Positions 34,370 through 45,543 of a stretch of 64,000 nucleotides of DNA are shown here, one piece after another; position 1 is the stretch's first letter; every line of letters begins with the position of its first letter. The notes below the pieces were generated by a model that saw nothing but the letters and a program-made list of their open reading frames with translations, made no database searches and had not been told where the DNA came from. A program made the position numbers and the translations under genes. The stretch comes from Phragmites australis (taxonomy: Eukaryota > Streptophyta > Magnoliopsida > Poales > Poaceae): positions 11,973,501 through 12,037,500 of the forward strand of contig NC_084942.1 in the NCBI RefSeq assembly GCF_958298935.1. Reading direction: 5' to 3'.

Positions 34370-35904
34370 ATAGTGAACGCCGAAGTCGAGAAATTTTTTA
34401 AAAAGCGAGAGCCTGAGAAGAAAAAACCACTCACTGAAGAAACAAAAAAGTTTCTCTTGACGCTGAGCAAACCTGTTGTGGCTAAGCGTCAATCAGACTA
34501 CGAGCGTATCAAAGGAAAGAAATCCTTGAGGCAGGCTTCTATCGACTAGGTACGGGAAGAACAACAACTAGAAAGTTCCTTAAGGGTGCCAATATGACAA
34601 GAGAGCAACTTTTTAACGAGTCCGTGGCACCCAAAGCAGCCGAGAGATGGTAATTTAAGCTGAGCGAACTATTGGTCGCGCCGGACGAGTGGGCCAAACT
34701 GACATATCAACTTCGGAAATTTCATGCGTGGTACATGAATGAGTCGAAGGAGGGTAGGGAAAGTTTTAAGGCCAGAGTCAAGGAACAAGATCTCCTCCAT
34801 GGGGACGGCAGTATTTTTATATTCTTTGAGGAAATGCATCGACTGTACCAGCATGATGCCCTCGACGTGTCTATCTTGAGTTGTTGGACTCTGTAAGTGT
34901 CGTATACGTATAATTGATAATATACATTTCTGTACCATTGTATTGAATCTCTTAACTTATTTCTTGTGTAAAATGGAGGTACAAAGATGCAGGAAGGAGT
35001 GCATCATGCATGTGGGATTCATCGACCCATATCTTGTTAACCCGATAATGATGAAATCTACCGACCTAAAGAAAACCGAGGACTATGTATTGAAGTGTCT
35101 TCTGGAGCTACAATTGAAGAAATACATACTTTTACCCTACCACTGGGGGTACGTGTTTCTACTCTTTTTGAGCAATACATCGTTAGAAATTAGGACCAAC
35201 TAACCTATAGTGACCTATGTACAGTTTTCACTGGATCCTTTTTGTCATCTAGTCAGATATTAGCAAGATCTTTATTTTCGACTCACAAAATAATTCGAAA
35301 GAAACCTACCAACCCATCATTGACTTGCTACAAAGGTAAAAACTGACCATTTCGTTACTGCTCTTGTAATATTTGATTTGATTGAATCTAAGTCTACTTA
35401 CGATAATAATCACACACATACATAGTGTACCCGCGATACACCAACAAAAGCGTTAGATACAGGCTATATACGAAAGAATGGACAGTCCGGCATGGCTTTC
35501 CTTGTAGGAAGCAGGGTTCGAGCAATAATTTATGTGGTTTTTATGTAATGGAATTCATGCACAGCTTCAACACAGAGGATTCGATCCTGCCGGAAGATCC
35601 TGAGGTAGGCGGTATACACATTGATGACTAATTTTCAGGTTCGATACGCCAAAATCATATGTATTGATTTATTCAATTTTTCAAATTGCAGATCCTTGAG
35701 CTATCCAAAGAACGTCTCATGCCTCATGAAATCAACGCACTTCAAGAACAACTTGTCGGGTTTATCAATGATGAAATCATCAATCCAACCGGCGAGTTTC
35801 ATGAAATTGGATCGTCTTTCTCGTTACCTTCAACCCATAAAAAAATGGCAGAGTTCAGACCCATCGGTTCACAAGAAATCTTAAATTCCATAAGATTATT
35901 GTAA
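34370..35904 (+). pseudogene. Ulp1-like (C48) cysteine protease encoded in the CACTA element
   Basis: It follows the proline-rich tail, perhaps as the same gene. After a helical part (PLTEETKKFLLTLSKP; DEWAKLTYQLRKFHAWYMN), intron-separated pieces show a Ulp1 fold. ECIMHVGFIDPYLVNP (~35000) and LLPYHWG (35130) precede FHWILFVI (35230) with the catalytic His and IFIFDSQ with the Asp. QGSSNNLCGFYVMEF (35510-35554) carries the oxyanion Gln and the Cys nucleophile. A stop interrupts the His-Asp piece (FVI*SD). A C-terminal part ends at 35902-35904. Ulp1 enzymes cleave SUMO; some plant CACTA and MULE elements carry such genes. Confidence 0.65.
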
Positions 35905-36097
35905 TGAAACTTGATAAGTATGCGGTGTATATATATTATGACGAGACTTGATGTTTTATAAATAAAATTTATATGTACTTGTGTATATATGCTGTGATGA
36001 AACTTGATATGTACGCGTATCTATTTCCAGCAACGTCCAAAATTTGAAAATGGCACTGTACAGGCGGCAACCGCTACGTTTTTAATAAAAGGAGGGA

Positions 36098-36247
36098 AAC
36101 ACCTATCAGTGCTGGTTGGTAACAAACAACCGGCACATATATCACTCATATCAGTGCCAGTTGGTAATACTAACCGGCATTGATAGGTACACTGTCAGTG
36201 CTGGTTCTAATCTAGAACCGGCACTGGTCACCTGTTCTGCAGTAGTG
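36098..36247 (+). repeat. 3' subterminal hairpin repeats of the CACTA element
   Basis: Three inverted units (36105-36215) of TATCAGTGCTGGTT/AACCGGCA type lead to GTTCTGCAGTAGTG. They mirror the 5' array. The ~190 bp before (35905-36097) hold nothing recognisable. Confidence 0.8.
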
Positions 36248-36250
36248 ATT

Positions 36251-36715
36251 CTATCCAAACATATATGAGCATAAGACTTGTTGCGAATGAGGAACGGGTC
36301 AGGATAATCCTTTGTTGGCTAGATGTGATCTTCAAACCAAACACCTCCATTAGTTCATGCCTTCATATAATTTGTGCACCCCTCCGTCGCAATCAGACAC
36401 CAACTTCCATCCAAAACGAGACAACATAGCTTCACGAGAAACCCTGCTCTGCATGACAACACCAACCAAAGTTCTGGCCACTCTCGCTTCTTTCTTTTTG
36501 CACCTCTCTTCACATGCAGCTTATTTAACCGCCACCACTGCACCACATCAGTTCTCACTTGAAGCAGCATCCTGTTCACAACGTTCACGAGCTCATATTA
36601 CATATGTGGCCCACACACTCCAACCATCTCGCTTTCCCGCCATATATTATCGTCTCTCACTTTTGTGCTGTGCGAGATGCTACAACTACTCTCTGTGCTC
36701 CGGCCGCCGTCAGCT
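36251..36715 (+). promoter_or_regulatory. Promoter and 5' UTR region of the kinase gene
   Basis: Only ~470 bp separate the CACTA end from the kinase start codon. CCATATATTATCG near 36640-36652 is a plausible TATA box. No other gene is seen here. Confidence 0.4.
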
Positions 36716-38242
36716 ATGGCGGGTGATGCTAGTGGCGACGGCGAAGTGAAGTACCCGCTGAACGCCGAGTCGTACCGCTTGCTCTGCAAGATCGGGAGTG
36801 GCGTCAGCGCGGTGGTGTACAAGGCCGTGTGCCTGCCGCTCCGCTCCGCTGTGGTGGCCATCAAGGCGATCGACCTCGAGCGGTCCCGTGCCAACCTCGA
36901 CGACGTGTGGCGGGAGGCTAAGGCCATGACCCTGCTGTCGCACCGCAACGTGCTCCGTGCGCACTGCTCCTTCACCGTCGGCAGCCACTTGTGGGTGGTC
37001 ATGCCGTTCATGGGTGCTGGTTCGCTGTACTCGATTCTTTCCCACGGGTTCCCCGACGGTCTCCCAGAGCCCTGCATCGCCGTTGTGCTCAAGGATACCC
37101 TCCGCGCGCTGTGCTACCTCCACGAGCAGGGGCGCATCCACCGTGACATCAAGGCGGGCAACATCCTGGTGGACTCCGACGGCTCTGTCAAGCTCGCCGA
37201 CTTTGGTGTCTCGGCGTCCATCTATGAGACCACGCAGGCGATGTCCTCGTTTTCTGGACCCCTCCATGCGCCGTCCGCCGTTCTCAGCTCGTTGTACTTC
37301 AACGACATGGCGGGGACGCCATACTGGATGGCGCCCGAGGTCATTCACTCGCACGTCGGCTACGGCATGAAAGCTGACATATGGTCGTTCGGCATCACGG
37401 CGCTCGAGCTTGCGCACGGCCGGCCGCCACTCTCTCACCTGCCGCCATCCAAGTCGATGCTGATGAGGATCACCAGCCGCGTCCGCCTCGAGGACTCCGA
37501 GAGCTCCAAGAGGAAGAAGTTCTCCAAAGCGTTCAAGGACATGGTGTCCTCCTGTCTCTGCCAAGAGCCAGCCAAGAGGCCATCGGCGGAGAAGCTTCTC
37601 CGGCATCCTTTCTTCAAGGGCTGTCGTTCTAATGACTACCTTGCCCGTAACGTCCTTGACGCCGTCCCGAGCATCGAGGAGAGATGCAAGGACATTAACA
37701 TCTGCGGCTGTGCCAGGGGTGCACGTTGCATGTCGCCGTGCCGCCACACGAACATCGTTAAGAACCGGCGGATCAGCGGCTGGAACTTCAACGAGGAGAA
37801 CTTGGAGCTTGATCCAACCGAGGGGACGGAGCAGAGGTGCCTTTCGTTCGACAAAGATGACCTCGTCGAGCGAGCAAGTAAGTCGACTGGAGATGACGAA
37901 GAGAGGCAGACACGGCAAGGGGAGGGAATAGGATCTAAGGAAGTGGTTATTCCGCAACTGATGACAATCTTGGAGAGTCTGGAGATGCAGCGAGGGATTG
38001 TCATGCACGTATTAGAAGGCGGAGGATTCCACGTCGACGGCAATGGCTCTGGCCAGACAGCTGCAAGAGAGGAGAGGGAAGAGATGCTACTTGGGTACGT
38101 GCGCCAGCTAGAGCACAGGGTGGAGGGCCTGAGCACGGAGGTTTTGGAGGAGATGGCCAAGAATGCCCGGCTGGAGAAGCAGCTACAAGAGAGGGTTAAT
38201 GACAAGAAGATAAATTCATCTCAGACATCAGGGAGCAGTTGA
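36716..38242 (+). CDS. STE20-type Ser/Thr protein kinase, BLUS1-like
   Basis: An intact single-exon gene of 508 residues and the only clear host gene. The kinase domain (about residues 20-300) has every key residue: Gly loop GSGVSAVVY (27-35), Lys50 in VAIK, Glu67, HRD 142-144, DFG 162-164 and APE 206-208. A ~25-residue Ser-rich insert lies in the activation segment before GTPYWMAPE. A Cys-rich stretch (CGCARGARCMSPC, 330-342) and RRISGWNF (351-358) follow, and the C-terminus looks coiled-coil (about 455-500). RRISGWNF and the kinase sequence resemble BLUS1-like kinases. Arabidopsis BLUS1 acts downstream of phototropins in stomatal opening; this role is inferred. I chose ATG 36716 for its good context (G at -3 and +4); an in-frame ATG at 36677 would add 13 residues. 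Confidence 0.9.
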   Translation: MAGDASGDGEVKYPLNAESYRLLCKIGSGVSAVVYKAVCLPLRSAVVAIKAIDLERSRANLDDVWREAKAMTLLSHRNVLRAHCSFTVGSHLWVVMPFMGAGSLYSILSHGFPDGLPEPCIAVVLKDTLRALCYLHEQGRIHRDIKAGNILVDSDGSVKLADFGVSASIYETTQAMSSFSGPLHAPSAVLSSLYFNDMAGTPYWMAPEVIHSHVGYGMKADIWSFGITALELAHGRPPLSHLPPSKSMLMRITSRVRLEDSESSKRKKFSKAFKDMVSSCLCQEPAKRPSAEKLLRHPFFKGCRSNDYLARNVLDAVPSIEERCKDINICGCARGARCMSPCRHTNIVKNRRISGWNFNEENLELDPTEGTEQRCLSFDKDDLVERASKSTGDDEERQTRQGEGIGSKEVVIPQLMTILESLEMQRGIVMHVLEGGGFHVDGNGSGQTAAREEREEMLLGYVRQLEHRVEGLSTEVLEEMAKNARLEKQLQERVNDKKINSSQTSGSS

Positions 38243-39344
38243 GACATTAGTCACTACTAACTAATTAAATAATAGGGCCCGAAGTACTGGTTGTATTTCG
38301 TGTCATTGTAGCGGCGTTTCCTAGATTATAGCCAGTATTGAGCGCCGTTCTGAAGTTGCAATTCTGTGTTCCAATGAAATCTCTACGTTTGTAAGGGGTT
38401 AAGGCCACTCCCAATTACGCATGTGTTTCTTAGCTGATGTCTAAGAGTACAAAGTAGTAAGAAATTGCTATTAAGAAATAAACATCTAATGCTTGCATGT
38501 GTTTCTAGTTTCTTAATACCTTCTAAGGCAATTGAATACCTCATAATTGTCTAGAATTACTCAAAAAGTTAATTTCTTTCATAAGAAATAAACTCCACTC
38601 TTATCTTTAAAATGATTGCCACATCAACTTTTTGTTTAGGTAGACATCTAATTAATGTCTAAAAAATTAGTACTAGAAGAGGCTAAGGGCCCTTAGGGCG
38701 GGCTAGTTACTTGGAACAAATCTATAATCGCGCAAACTCTGTATGAATAACTATAGAGACACTAAATTGTGAATACAAAATGTTGAAATAGTGTATGTTA
38801 TGTGATCCTAGTCTTTAGGTGCCACTTGGTCACTTCATTAGATGAGTGTTATACACGTGAGTTTGAATTGTTCCACTCTGCTTTCCATGATTGTCCTACC
38901 CTGTATTCTCAGCAAAAGCCATGCATGGTATGAGAGTGCCTAAAGTTTGGATACTCTTCCCAGTTCGGTGCGGGATTCCTTTCCAATCTTCACCTCTCTG
39001 CCTTGTATATTCACGTGGTATTAGAACCTATTACTATCTCAGAACGAGCTATTACAGACGAATTTTAAATGCTATAACAGACGGTTATTGGTTGTCTCTA
39101 AAAAAATATTTGTGATATCAATCTTGTTGAAGACAGTTTCAGAACCGTCTGTAATGGAGTTACACATGGACAGATTTAATGTAAAACCTATCCATGAGTA
39201 GTTAGAGTTACACAAGGTTTTTATTGAAACCCGTCTCTAAGTAGTTAGAGTCACAAACAATTTTTGTTAAAATTCGTCTGTGTTAATTGTCATAGACGGA
39301 GTTTTAAAAAAATTATTTATGTGACACTTTCCCCTATAAGCAAA
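38243..39344. other. Kinase 3' flank and intergenic DNA
   Basis: AT-rich. CCAATGAAATC near 38372 is a weak polyadenylation-type signal. 38400-38690 has MITE-like features (AAGGCCACTCCCAATTACGC, then internal TTCTTA/TAAGAAA inversions) but I could not define ends. 39040-39310 contains facing ACAGACGG and CCGTCTGT words, perhaps an old transposon end. Confidence 0.35.
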
Positions 39345-39610
39345 CACTACTACAGAAAATGTCATCACTGCCGATTCAAAAATGCTATTACCGCTAGTTT
39401 TTTAACTAGTTATAGAACCAGCAGTGATTGTATATATTACTGTCGGTTCATGTAATGGACCGCAAGTGATAACCCAACTATCGTTGCCGGTTCATATAAT
39501 GGACCGGCAATAATAACCCTTATATCACTACCGGTTCACGTAATTAACCAACAGTGATAGTTGGATTATCACTGTCGGTCCAATACATGAACGCAGTGAT
39601 AATCCCTCAA
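39345..39610 (+). mobile_element. CACTA 5' end fragment with hairpin repeats
   Basis: It starts CACTACTACAGAAAATGTCA and continues with inverted units built on ATCACTGCCGGTTCA and TGGACCGGCAGTGAT (39365-39600). The repeat word differs from the 25-36 kb element, so this is another subfamily. No transposase or opposite end follows; it is interrupted by LTR sequence near 39.7 kb. Confidence 0.65.
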
Positions 39611-39744
39611 CCCCTGCTATCATGTCCCAAAATGATAATTATGCAGTTAAGCATGCATAATCATCATAGCATTACATTGTGCACATTTATTTGTTAATTT
39701 AAGCTTAAATGTACTTCAAAAATACCTTGGGTATTGATGCGTAC

Positions 39745-40545
39745 ATCCTAGTCAGTCATGTAAACCAAGATGCTTTATCCCTAGTCCAAGGACCAATTAC
39801 ACGAGGCCATGCCAAAAAGATACAACAAGAGGTGAACTCGCTTCTTACTGAGTTGAACTTTAATATTGATGAGAATTTTATATTACCTAAATGTTGTACA
39901 TTTGTTTTGCTAAGGTTTACACCTGAAGAGAAGGACATTGCTCTCGATGCAAAGGGTTACGAGCAGCGTCGTGTGATCCTCGACCAGCTCCGAGCAGCGC
40001 CATATGATCCTTGACCAGCTCCGAGTAGCACCGCGTAATCCTACGACCAGCCTCGAGCAGTGTCACGAGTTCCTCGACCACGAAGAAGAGATAGTGACCA
40101 CGAAGAGCAAGTGGTCGATCTCGTCGACCGCCTCATCGACCACGAAGAGGAAGCCTCAACCGCCTCCACAACCTTGAACACTCGCAGTCTTGTGACAACT
40201 GCTTCAAATTCCATGAGTCACGCGATGAAGCCTAAGACGATTCAACATGCATAATACACATGGTTGGAAAGATAACCAAGTCTATTTTCATCCTCAACAA
40301 ACGGCTCATAATTTTGACTTCCCAATAAGGAGTACTGGCCAATTTACTGAAGATTTCTAGAAGCTGAAGAGGCTGCGCAAGGCTCCTCGACTTTAGACCT
40401 TTTAGCTAGCTTATCTTCAAAGAAACTTAAGCAACCTTTCACACCTAGCTAGGAGGGTTGTTCCTCATATAAATAACCCTTGTATCACTACTATATGGAG
40501 ACTTTTGATAATCGAAAACCACCCTTGTTTAGCTATTGAACGGAA
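39745..40545 (+). mobile_element. LTR fragment of a second chromovirus (coding 5' part)
   Basis: A frame from about 39765 to 40014 encodes GPITRGHAKKIQQEVNSLL, the counterpart of GPLTRARARQLNHEVSSFL at the pol C-terminus of the CRM-like element. Further on, ACACATGGTTGGAAAGATAA near 40257 matches the CRM-like LTR (ACACATGGTTGGAAAGCTAA). This is an LTR or LTR fragment from a related but distinct family, with no internal region left. Ends are approximate. Confidence 0.55.
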
Positions 40546-40550
40546 TTGAG

Positions 40551-41500
40551 GACGTCCTAGGGGGGTGAATTAGGACACTTAAAACTATTGGCTCAAAAAC
40601 TTTCACATGATAAGCCTATCTCAATTTTTATCTAAATGTGCTCTAGGCTTATCTAGTGTGTTTACTCTACCGCTTAAAAGAATTGCAAGGTAAATTACAA
40701 GTAAGTAATGCAGAAACGTAAATGAGATAGAGACAAACTTCACACGAGGGATTTTTATCCCGTGATATCGATGGTACACAAACCATCCTTAGTCCACGTT
40801 GAAGCTCCATAAAGGATATGCTCCCAGTCGCCAAGTCTCTTCGGTCAGGGCTCTTGAGATACCAAGTCACTAAGACAAGGCATCAAGCACGATAAGCCAC
40901 CAAGCCACCAAGGCGAGGTCACACCACGAACCTCTCTTCCGATCACTTGTACATCGTATTCACTTCGGAGCTTTAGTCGAAAAGACAAGGGCCTCCGCAT
41001 CCGTGCACAATCTTCTTGCCACCGCTCTACACCAAGTCGGAGGGTCAAGAAGTTACCGGCGAGTCACAAAGACTCCAAGGTGCCAGTGTACCTCTCGGTA
41101 TACTTTTGGATCACTCCTTCTCTTTAGGCCTATAAACACTAATTACTCACTAATGATGTGCTTAATCACCTTGGATGAACACTTTATGTTCTTGGATGGC
41201 TTGGATGTCTTCTTAGGTGTACAAGGGTTTCTCTGGACTCCAGCCACTTCAAATGAATGAGTGGAGGGGTATTTATAGTCTCAACCCCGCGGACTAGCCG
41301 TTATGCCAACGACTCACAAATTCTGTGAACACCGGATGATCTGGCGTTAACAGAGGTACAAGCACCGGACCATCTGGTGTGTACATTCTTAGAAACTAGC
41401 CGTTGAAACTCCACTCAGAGTTCTTCTAAACACCAGATTGTCCAGTGTATACTCCTCCTTCATCACTGGACTATCCTGTGAGTTATCTTGAGCCAGACCG
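40551..41500. repeat. LTR-like fragment, possibly SIRE/Maximus-type copia
   Basis: It begins near GAGGACGTCCTAGGGGGGTG, wording I associate with LTRs of large grass copia elements. Near its right end CACCGGATGATCTGG-like boxes recur at about 41330, 41371, 41431 and 41466. No coding region. Family assignment is from memory and weak. Confidence 0.35.
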
Positions 41501-41524
41501 CGCCAAACTTCTTCTTTGCACAAA

Positions 41525-43270
41525 ATACTCCTCTATTGGGATGGGTCCAAGAGCAACTGGGTCATCTCCTGTGTCTGGTAGCTCAGCTGTTTGCTTTGTG
41601 GTTAGTTCGTCTAGTCTTACCCATAGTGCGTTGAACTTTCTCTTCTGATTTTGGCTGCAGAATTTCTTGAAAAGATTCATCATGTCCTTATTTTTGAATT
41701 GTCTGTAAAAGTTGGACCCATGTGCCTCATACACCACCTGCTCTTCAAGTCGGGCCACTTTTTCTTACACACCATCGAACACTGCCGTATTTAATATCCA
41801 GCAAAGCTTGCAACAACCCTGCATGTCTATCATAAATCAAACATACATCAGGTCAGTCCAGAACACTAGAAATGTTGACTCACTCAAGGAACCAATACCA
41901 ACTCTCCCCGTTCTCACTCTCCACAAAGGCAAACCCCAATGGCATGACTTGTTTGTTCCCATCTACCCCAATTGCAGACAATATCTGTCATTTATACTTC
42001 CAAGTGAGGAACGTCCCGTCTAAGCAAATGATGGGTCGACAGTGACTAAATGCTTTGATGTTTGCCACAAATGCAAAGAAAGCATGCTGGAATACTCGCT
42101 TCTCTCTATACTTAACATCAGTCGAGGGGTAATGCTTGATGTCAAAGTAACTTCCAGGGTTTCTCGCACATATTGTGGCTAGTTAACGTGGTAGGTTGTC
42201 ATATGAATCTTCGTATGTCCCAAACCTCATCTCAATAGACTTTTGTTTCATCCTCCATACCTTGGTGTAGTTTATATGTACTGGAACCTTTCCTCAATAG
42301 CACGGATTATTGATTGTGGCTCATACTTAGGTTGTCCACATTCTCTTCGTATATAACATTGGCAACAAAAGCAAATAACAGGTTCTAGTGGGAGAACTCT
42401 ATTTCCTCAATGTATTAGTTATGCTCCCTAACTATTGAGCACTCCCAGTAGTCAACCCACTTCCCCCTGAATGCGTGCACCCGCCATGGATAATCAGGAA
42501 CCAAACAATTGACGTCGTACTCCCTTTTGCTCAACTTCACAACCTTGAACTACCTCTGAAGAGATAGCGATCTGAATTTCACTTCATCAATAACAACATC
42601 CTTAGTAGGGTACATATCACCATTGGACACCTCGTTCTCATTATATTTCCAAGGTTTCTGATGACCCTCACTCACCACTAGCTTTAAAAAATCCATCCTG
42701 ATTCCTCCACTCTATAGGAACAAGAGTATTTCCCTCCTCGTTGGATGAATCCTCATCGATAATGGCTTCCTCCCACTCTTGATCTTCCCTCTTCATCTCT
42801 TCAATTATGCTAGGGATGTGCTCCCCCTCATTGGTGACACCCCTCGGTTGCATCTCCCGCACATCCCCAACGTCTTGCTCATCCCCCACAATTGCCGAGT
42901 CTGCTTCATCCACCAATGCCTGACTTGTTCCTGCTACTGCTTCTGCAACGTTTAACTTTGTTGTATCCTTCTGGTATGCCTCAGGTAGCAGCACAAGAGG
43001 GAGACCACATTCACATGATATATCTATGTACTGCCTCAAATAGATGTCGCATTAATCGAGACGAGCTCCCTGAAGTACCCCTGAGTAGCATGGCTTAGCA
43101 AAGCTCTCAGCTTAAGCTCATGTTACTCGGGATCAAGTTTAAAATGGTGTATCAGCCACTTGTACACACCCACTATAGTCCTCTTATTGGCTCTACTAAG
43201 TCCCTTGATGACATGCTGAAATCCAGAGAGGTCTACACCTCTAGGACCGTAACCAATCTGACCTTCACCA
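41525..43270 (-). pseudogene. MULE transposase, copy B (heavily decayed)
   Basis: On the minus strand the N-terminal acidic part (43039-42668: LVLLPEAYQKDTTKLNVAEA) is followed by a decayed DNA-binding part. The catalytic block follows at 42100-41830 with CLDGTFL, QILSAIGVDGN and DRHAGLLQALL. The next piece, at 41758-41540, contains NFYRQFKNKDMMNLFKKFCS. It parallels copy A closely but has more stops and frame changes. Its C-terminal end, including the SWIM motif, is missing; homology stops near 41525 against the LTR-like fragment. Confidence 0.75.
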
Positions 43271-43904
43271 TAATATATCTAAAAAAATAATTTATCAAAC
43301 ATTCCTAAAAACATCCAAAAATATGTCCAATGTTAATATCAGAAAACTACACTTCTGATTATCAAAACTCTAACAAAATTACCGACACCGATGATCACCT
43401 AACAATATATTTAGTTCACTACAATCAATGTTGCTACTAAGCAAACTAACCAATTTAAACTAATTAACCATCCGTCTACTTAATAAAGTTTCTACTTATC
43501 TATAATTATTACTTACATCATTATTCTATAAATCTAGATAGTCGAAACTACCGTACTCTAAATACTAGTATCCATCTGATTGATATCCCACCATATTGAA
43601 AATGATCTTTACAATATACTACAAAAGAAAGATAAACATCATTTTCTAATTACCTTTTTAAACCCTAGGTCTCATATAATATAACTACTGTTAAGTTTCT
43701 AAACCCTAGATCCAGTGGCACTTTAATTACTATTAAAAACATAAGTCTAGAAAAATTACCGGAAACCAAGATCCAAAATCCGCAAATGAAAAATAGTAGG
43801 GCTTCGCCACGCTGCCTCCCTCTCCTCTCCTCCCCTCTTTTTTTTTCTAGATTTAAATGGCTATTTTGGATGATTTTCAACCTTTTTATTGCGTGAGGGC
43901 AGTG
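43271..43904. other. Upstream leader of MULE copy B
   Basis: AT-rich and non-coding. On the minus strand it lies between the terminal region and the transposase start, so it is probably 5' UTR of that gene. Confidence 0.35.
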
Positions 43905-44212
43905 GAAGGGGGGCCAGGTGCGAGGGGGCTAACCGCCCCCTGAGAGGGCGGCAAGGGGTAGGGAGCTGTATGGCCAGGGCGCGGGGGTAGGGCCTACCCG
44001 CTCTCTCAGATGGCAGTAAGGGGGTTGGGCCCTACGCACCCTCTGAGAGAGTAATAAGAGGTGGCGTTGCCACCGTGATATTTTTACCGTCCTCTGAAAA
44101 GGCTGCAGCACTTTTAAGAGCGATAGACACCTATTTATACAAATATTGTCATAAGAGATCTATTTATTTAAATATTAATGATAAATAATATAAAAATAAA
44201 AAACTCCCCAAC
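43905..44212. repeat. Terminal region of MULE copy B with GGGCGG boxes
   Basis: It carries CTAACCGCCCCCTGAGAGGG-type boxes, GGCTGCAG at 44101, then GATCTATTTATTTAAAT and AAAAAACTCC. The same order and plus-strand orientation occur at 12985-13250, although the transposases face opposite ways. The two regions are therefore probably the two inverted ends of one family. Confidence 0.6.
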
Positions 44213-45258
44213 GGACTGCTTGGGCCAACTGACGCTGGTCGAGCTGCCCACATGGAAGGCTCACACGAGCCTCCATGCATGCATATGCCTTTTTAATCAG
44301 CACTACTAATCATATGCACATGCAATTAATATTTTCTTAATCTCTGTACAGGACACATAAAGCTCCTTTTTTTTTCTTCTTTCTTTATTCCAACGTACAC
44401 ACATCCATAATTAAATTAAATTCATTTGTGCCATCACATAACGCTCCACACCATAGACCGTACCATCTCCTGGTACATTTCCCATGTACGTCTCATAGTG
44501 TGATCAATTTCACGTATATCACTCCCTAGCCCGAACGTCCCGCATGATCTCCTTACCACCTTGACCTCAGTTCCTCTCTGAACCTAGCTAGTCCCAATCC
44601 TATCATCGACCACGTCTGTTCTCAAGACATGCATATGAACAACACCAAACAATTTCGAGCATAAGTTTCACACACTTACTCACATCAATCCGTACAACAC
44701 CATTCATATGTTGCACGTATAAAAAACACAAAAACTATTCTGCTACCACGAGCATCATCATCACATGCATAACTATGCTACCACGAGCATATGAAGCAAC
44801 AAATTATCATCGCATGCCTATATCACATGAAATGTTAAAGTATCACATGAAATGATAAATTATTTTGCGTCTTATGCCAATTTCACAATAACGCCAAGCC
44901 AATTTTTTAACACATTATCTCACAATCTCGTCTTTGATGAAAACATTAGCAACCCCTCAAGATGAACATTGGCAATACCTTTTCAGACATGTTTTTGTTC
45001 AAATCACAAAGCAAAGTGAAATACAAACGATTGATGGAAAGATCCAAAAATTGCTTTCCCTTTCTTCAAAAGAAAATTTCTCCCCATGAGGGAAATAAAA
45101 AGAAGAAAATAAAATCTTCCCAAAAAGAAGGAATAAAATCCCAAATCTCTCCCCCTTTGACAATAGATTCATCAAGAATTTAAAAGAGATTTTTTTATCA
45201 TGTTTTTTTATAACGAGCATAATAATTTATCCATATATGTAGCAAATACTCGTCCAAG
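44213..45258. other. Non-coding AT-rich DNA
   Basis: Nothing beyond short direct repeats (GCTACCACGAGCATA at 44738 and 44778). No supported gene. Confidence 0.4.
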
Positions 45259-45543
45259 TACTACTACAGAAATAGGCTTACATGCCGGCCCATCACTGCC
45301 GGTTACTAATGGGCCGGCAGCGATGTGGCATCACTGTTGGTTCATAAGCTGTGGGAAGAATCTGTCATCGTAGCTTATGAACTAGCAGTGATAAGGGTCA
45401 TCACTACCAGCTAATAGCTTGAGTCGGTACTGATGCTCAGCTCCATCATCACTGCCAGCTGAAGCCACCAACTGACAGTGATACTAGAACATCATTGCCT
45501 GCTTGTGGTATGAGCCGGCAGTGATGTGCATAGTATAAAATAG
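45259..45543 (+). mobile_element. 5' end of a third CACTA element with TATA box
   Basis: It starts TACTACTACAGAAATAGG, one base off the CACTA consensus. About five ~36-bp inverted units follow (CATCACTGCCGGTT...CCGGCAGCGATG and variants), then TAGTATAAAATAG at 45531. This is the same layout as the 5' end at 24998-25258 with a different repeat core. Confidence 0.65.

Larger units (their letters stand above)
24998..36247 (+). mobile_element. CACTA (En/Spm) transposon, complete ends, 11.25 kb
   Basis: The left end is CACTACTATAGAAC and the right end is GTTCTGCAGTAGTG, an inverted pair matching at 12 of 14 bases. ATT flanks both sides (24995-24997 and 36248-36250), the 3-bp duplication of this superfamily. 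Both ends carry arrays of TATCAGTGCCGGTT-type units. Inside are a TNP2 transposase and a second gene set, all on plus and all decayed. A further block of the same units lies inside at 29773-29854. Confidence 0.9.

Noticed and set aside
36665..36715. Longer kinase start upstream of ATG 36716
   Set aside because: A start at 36665 would need a GTG codon. ATG 36677 is possible, but its context is poorer and it adds residues unlike the family.
36710..38008. 432-codon open frame on the minus strand across the kinase gene
   Set aside because: It is the antisense shadow of a GC-rich coding sequence; it shows no domain and the plus-strand kinase has every catalytic motif.
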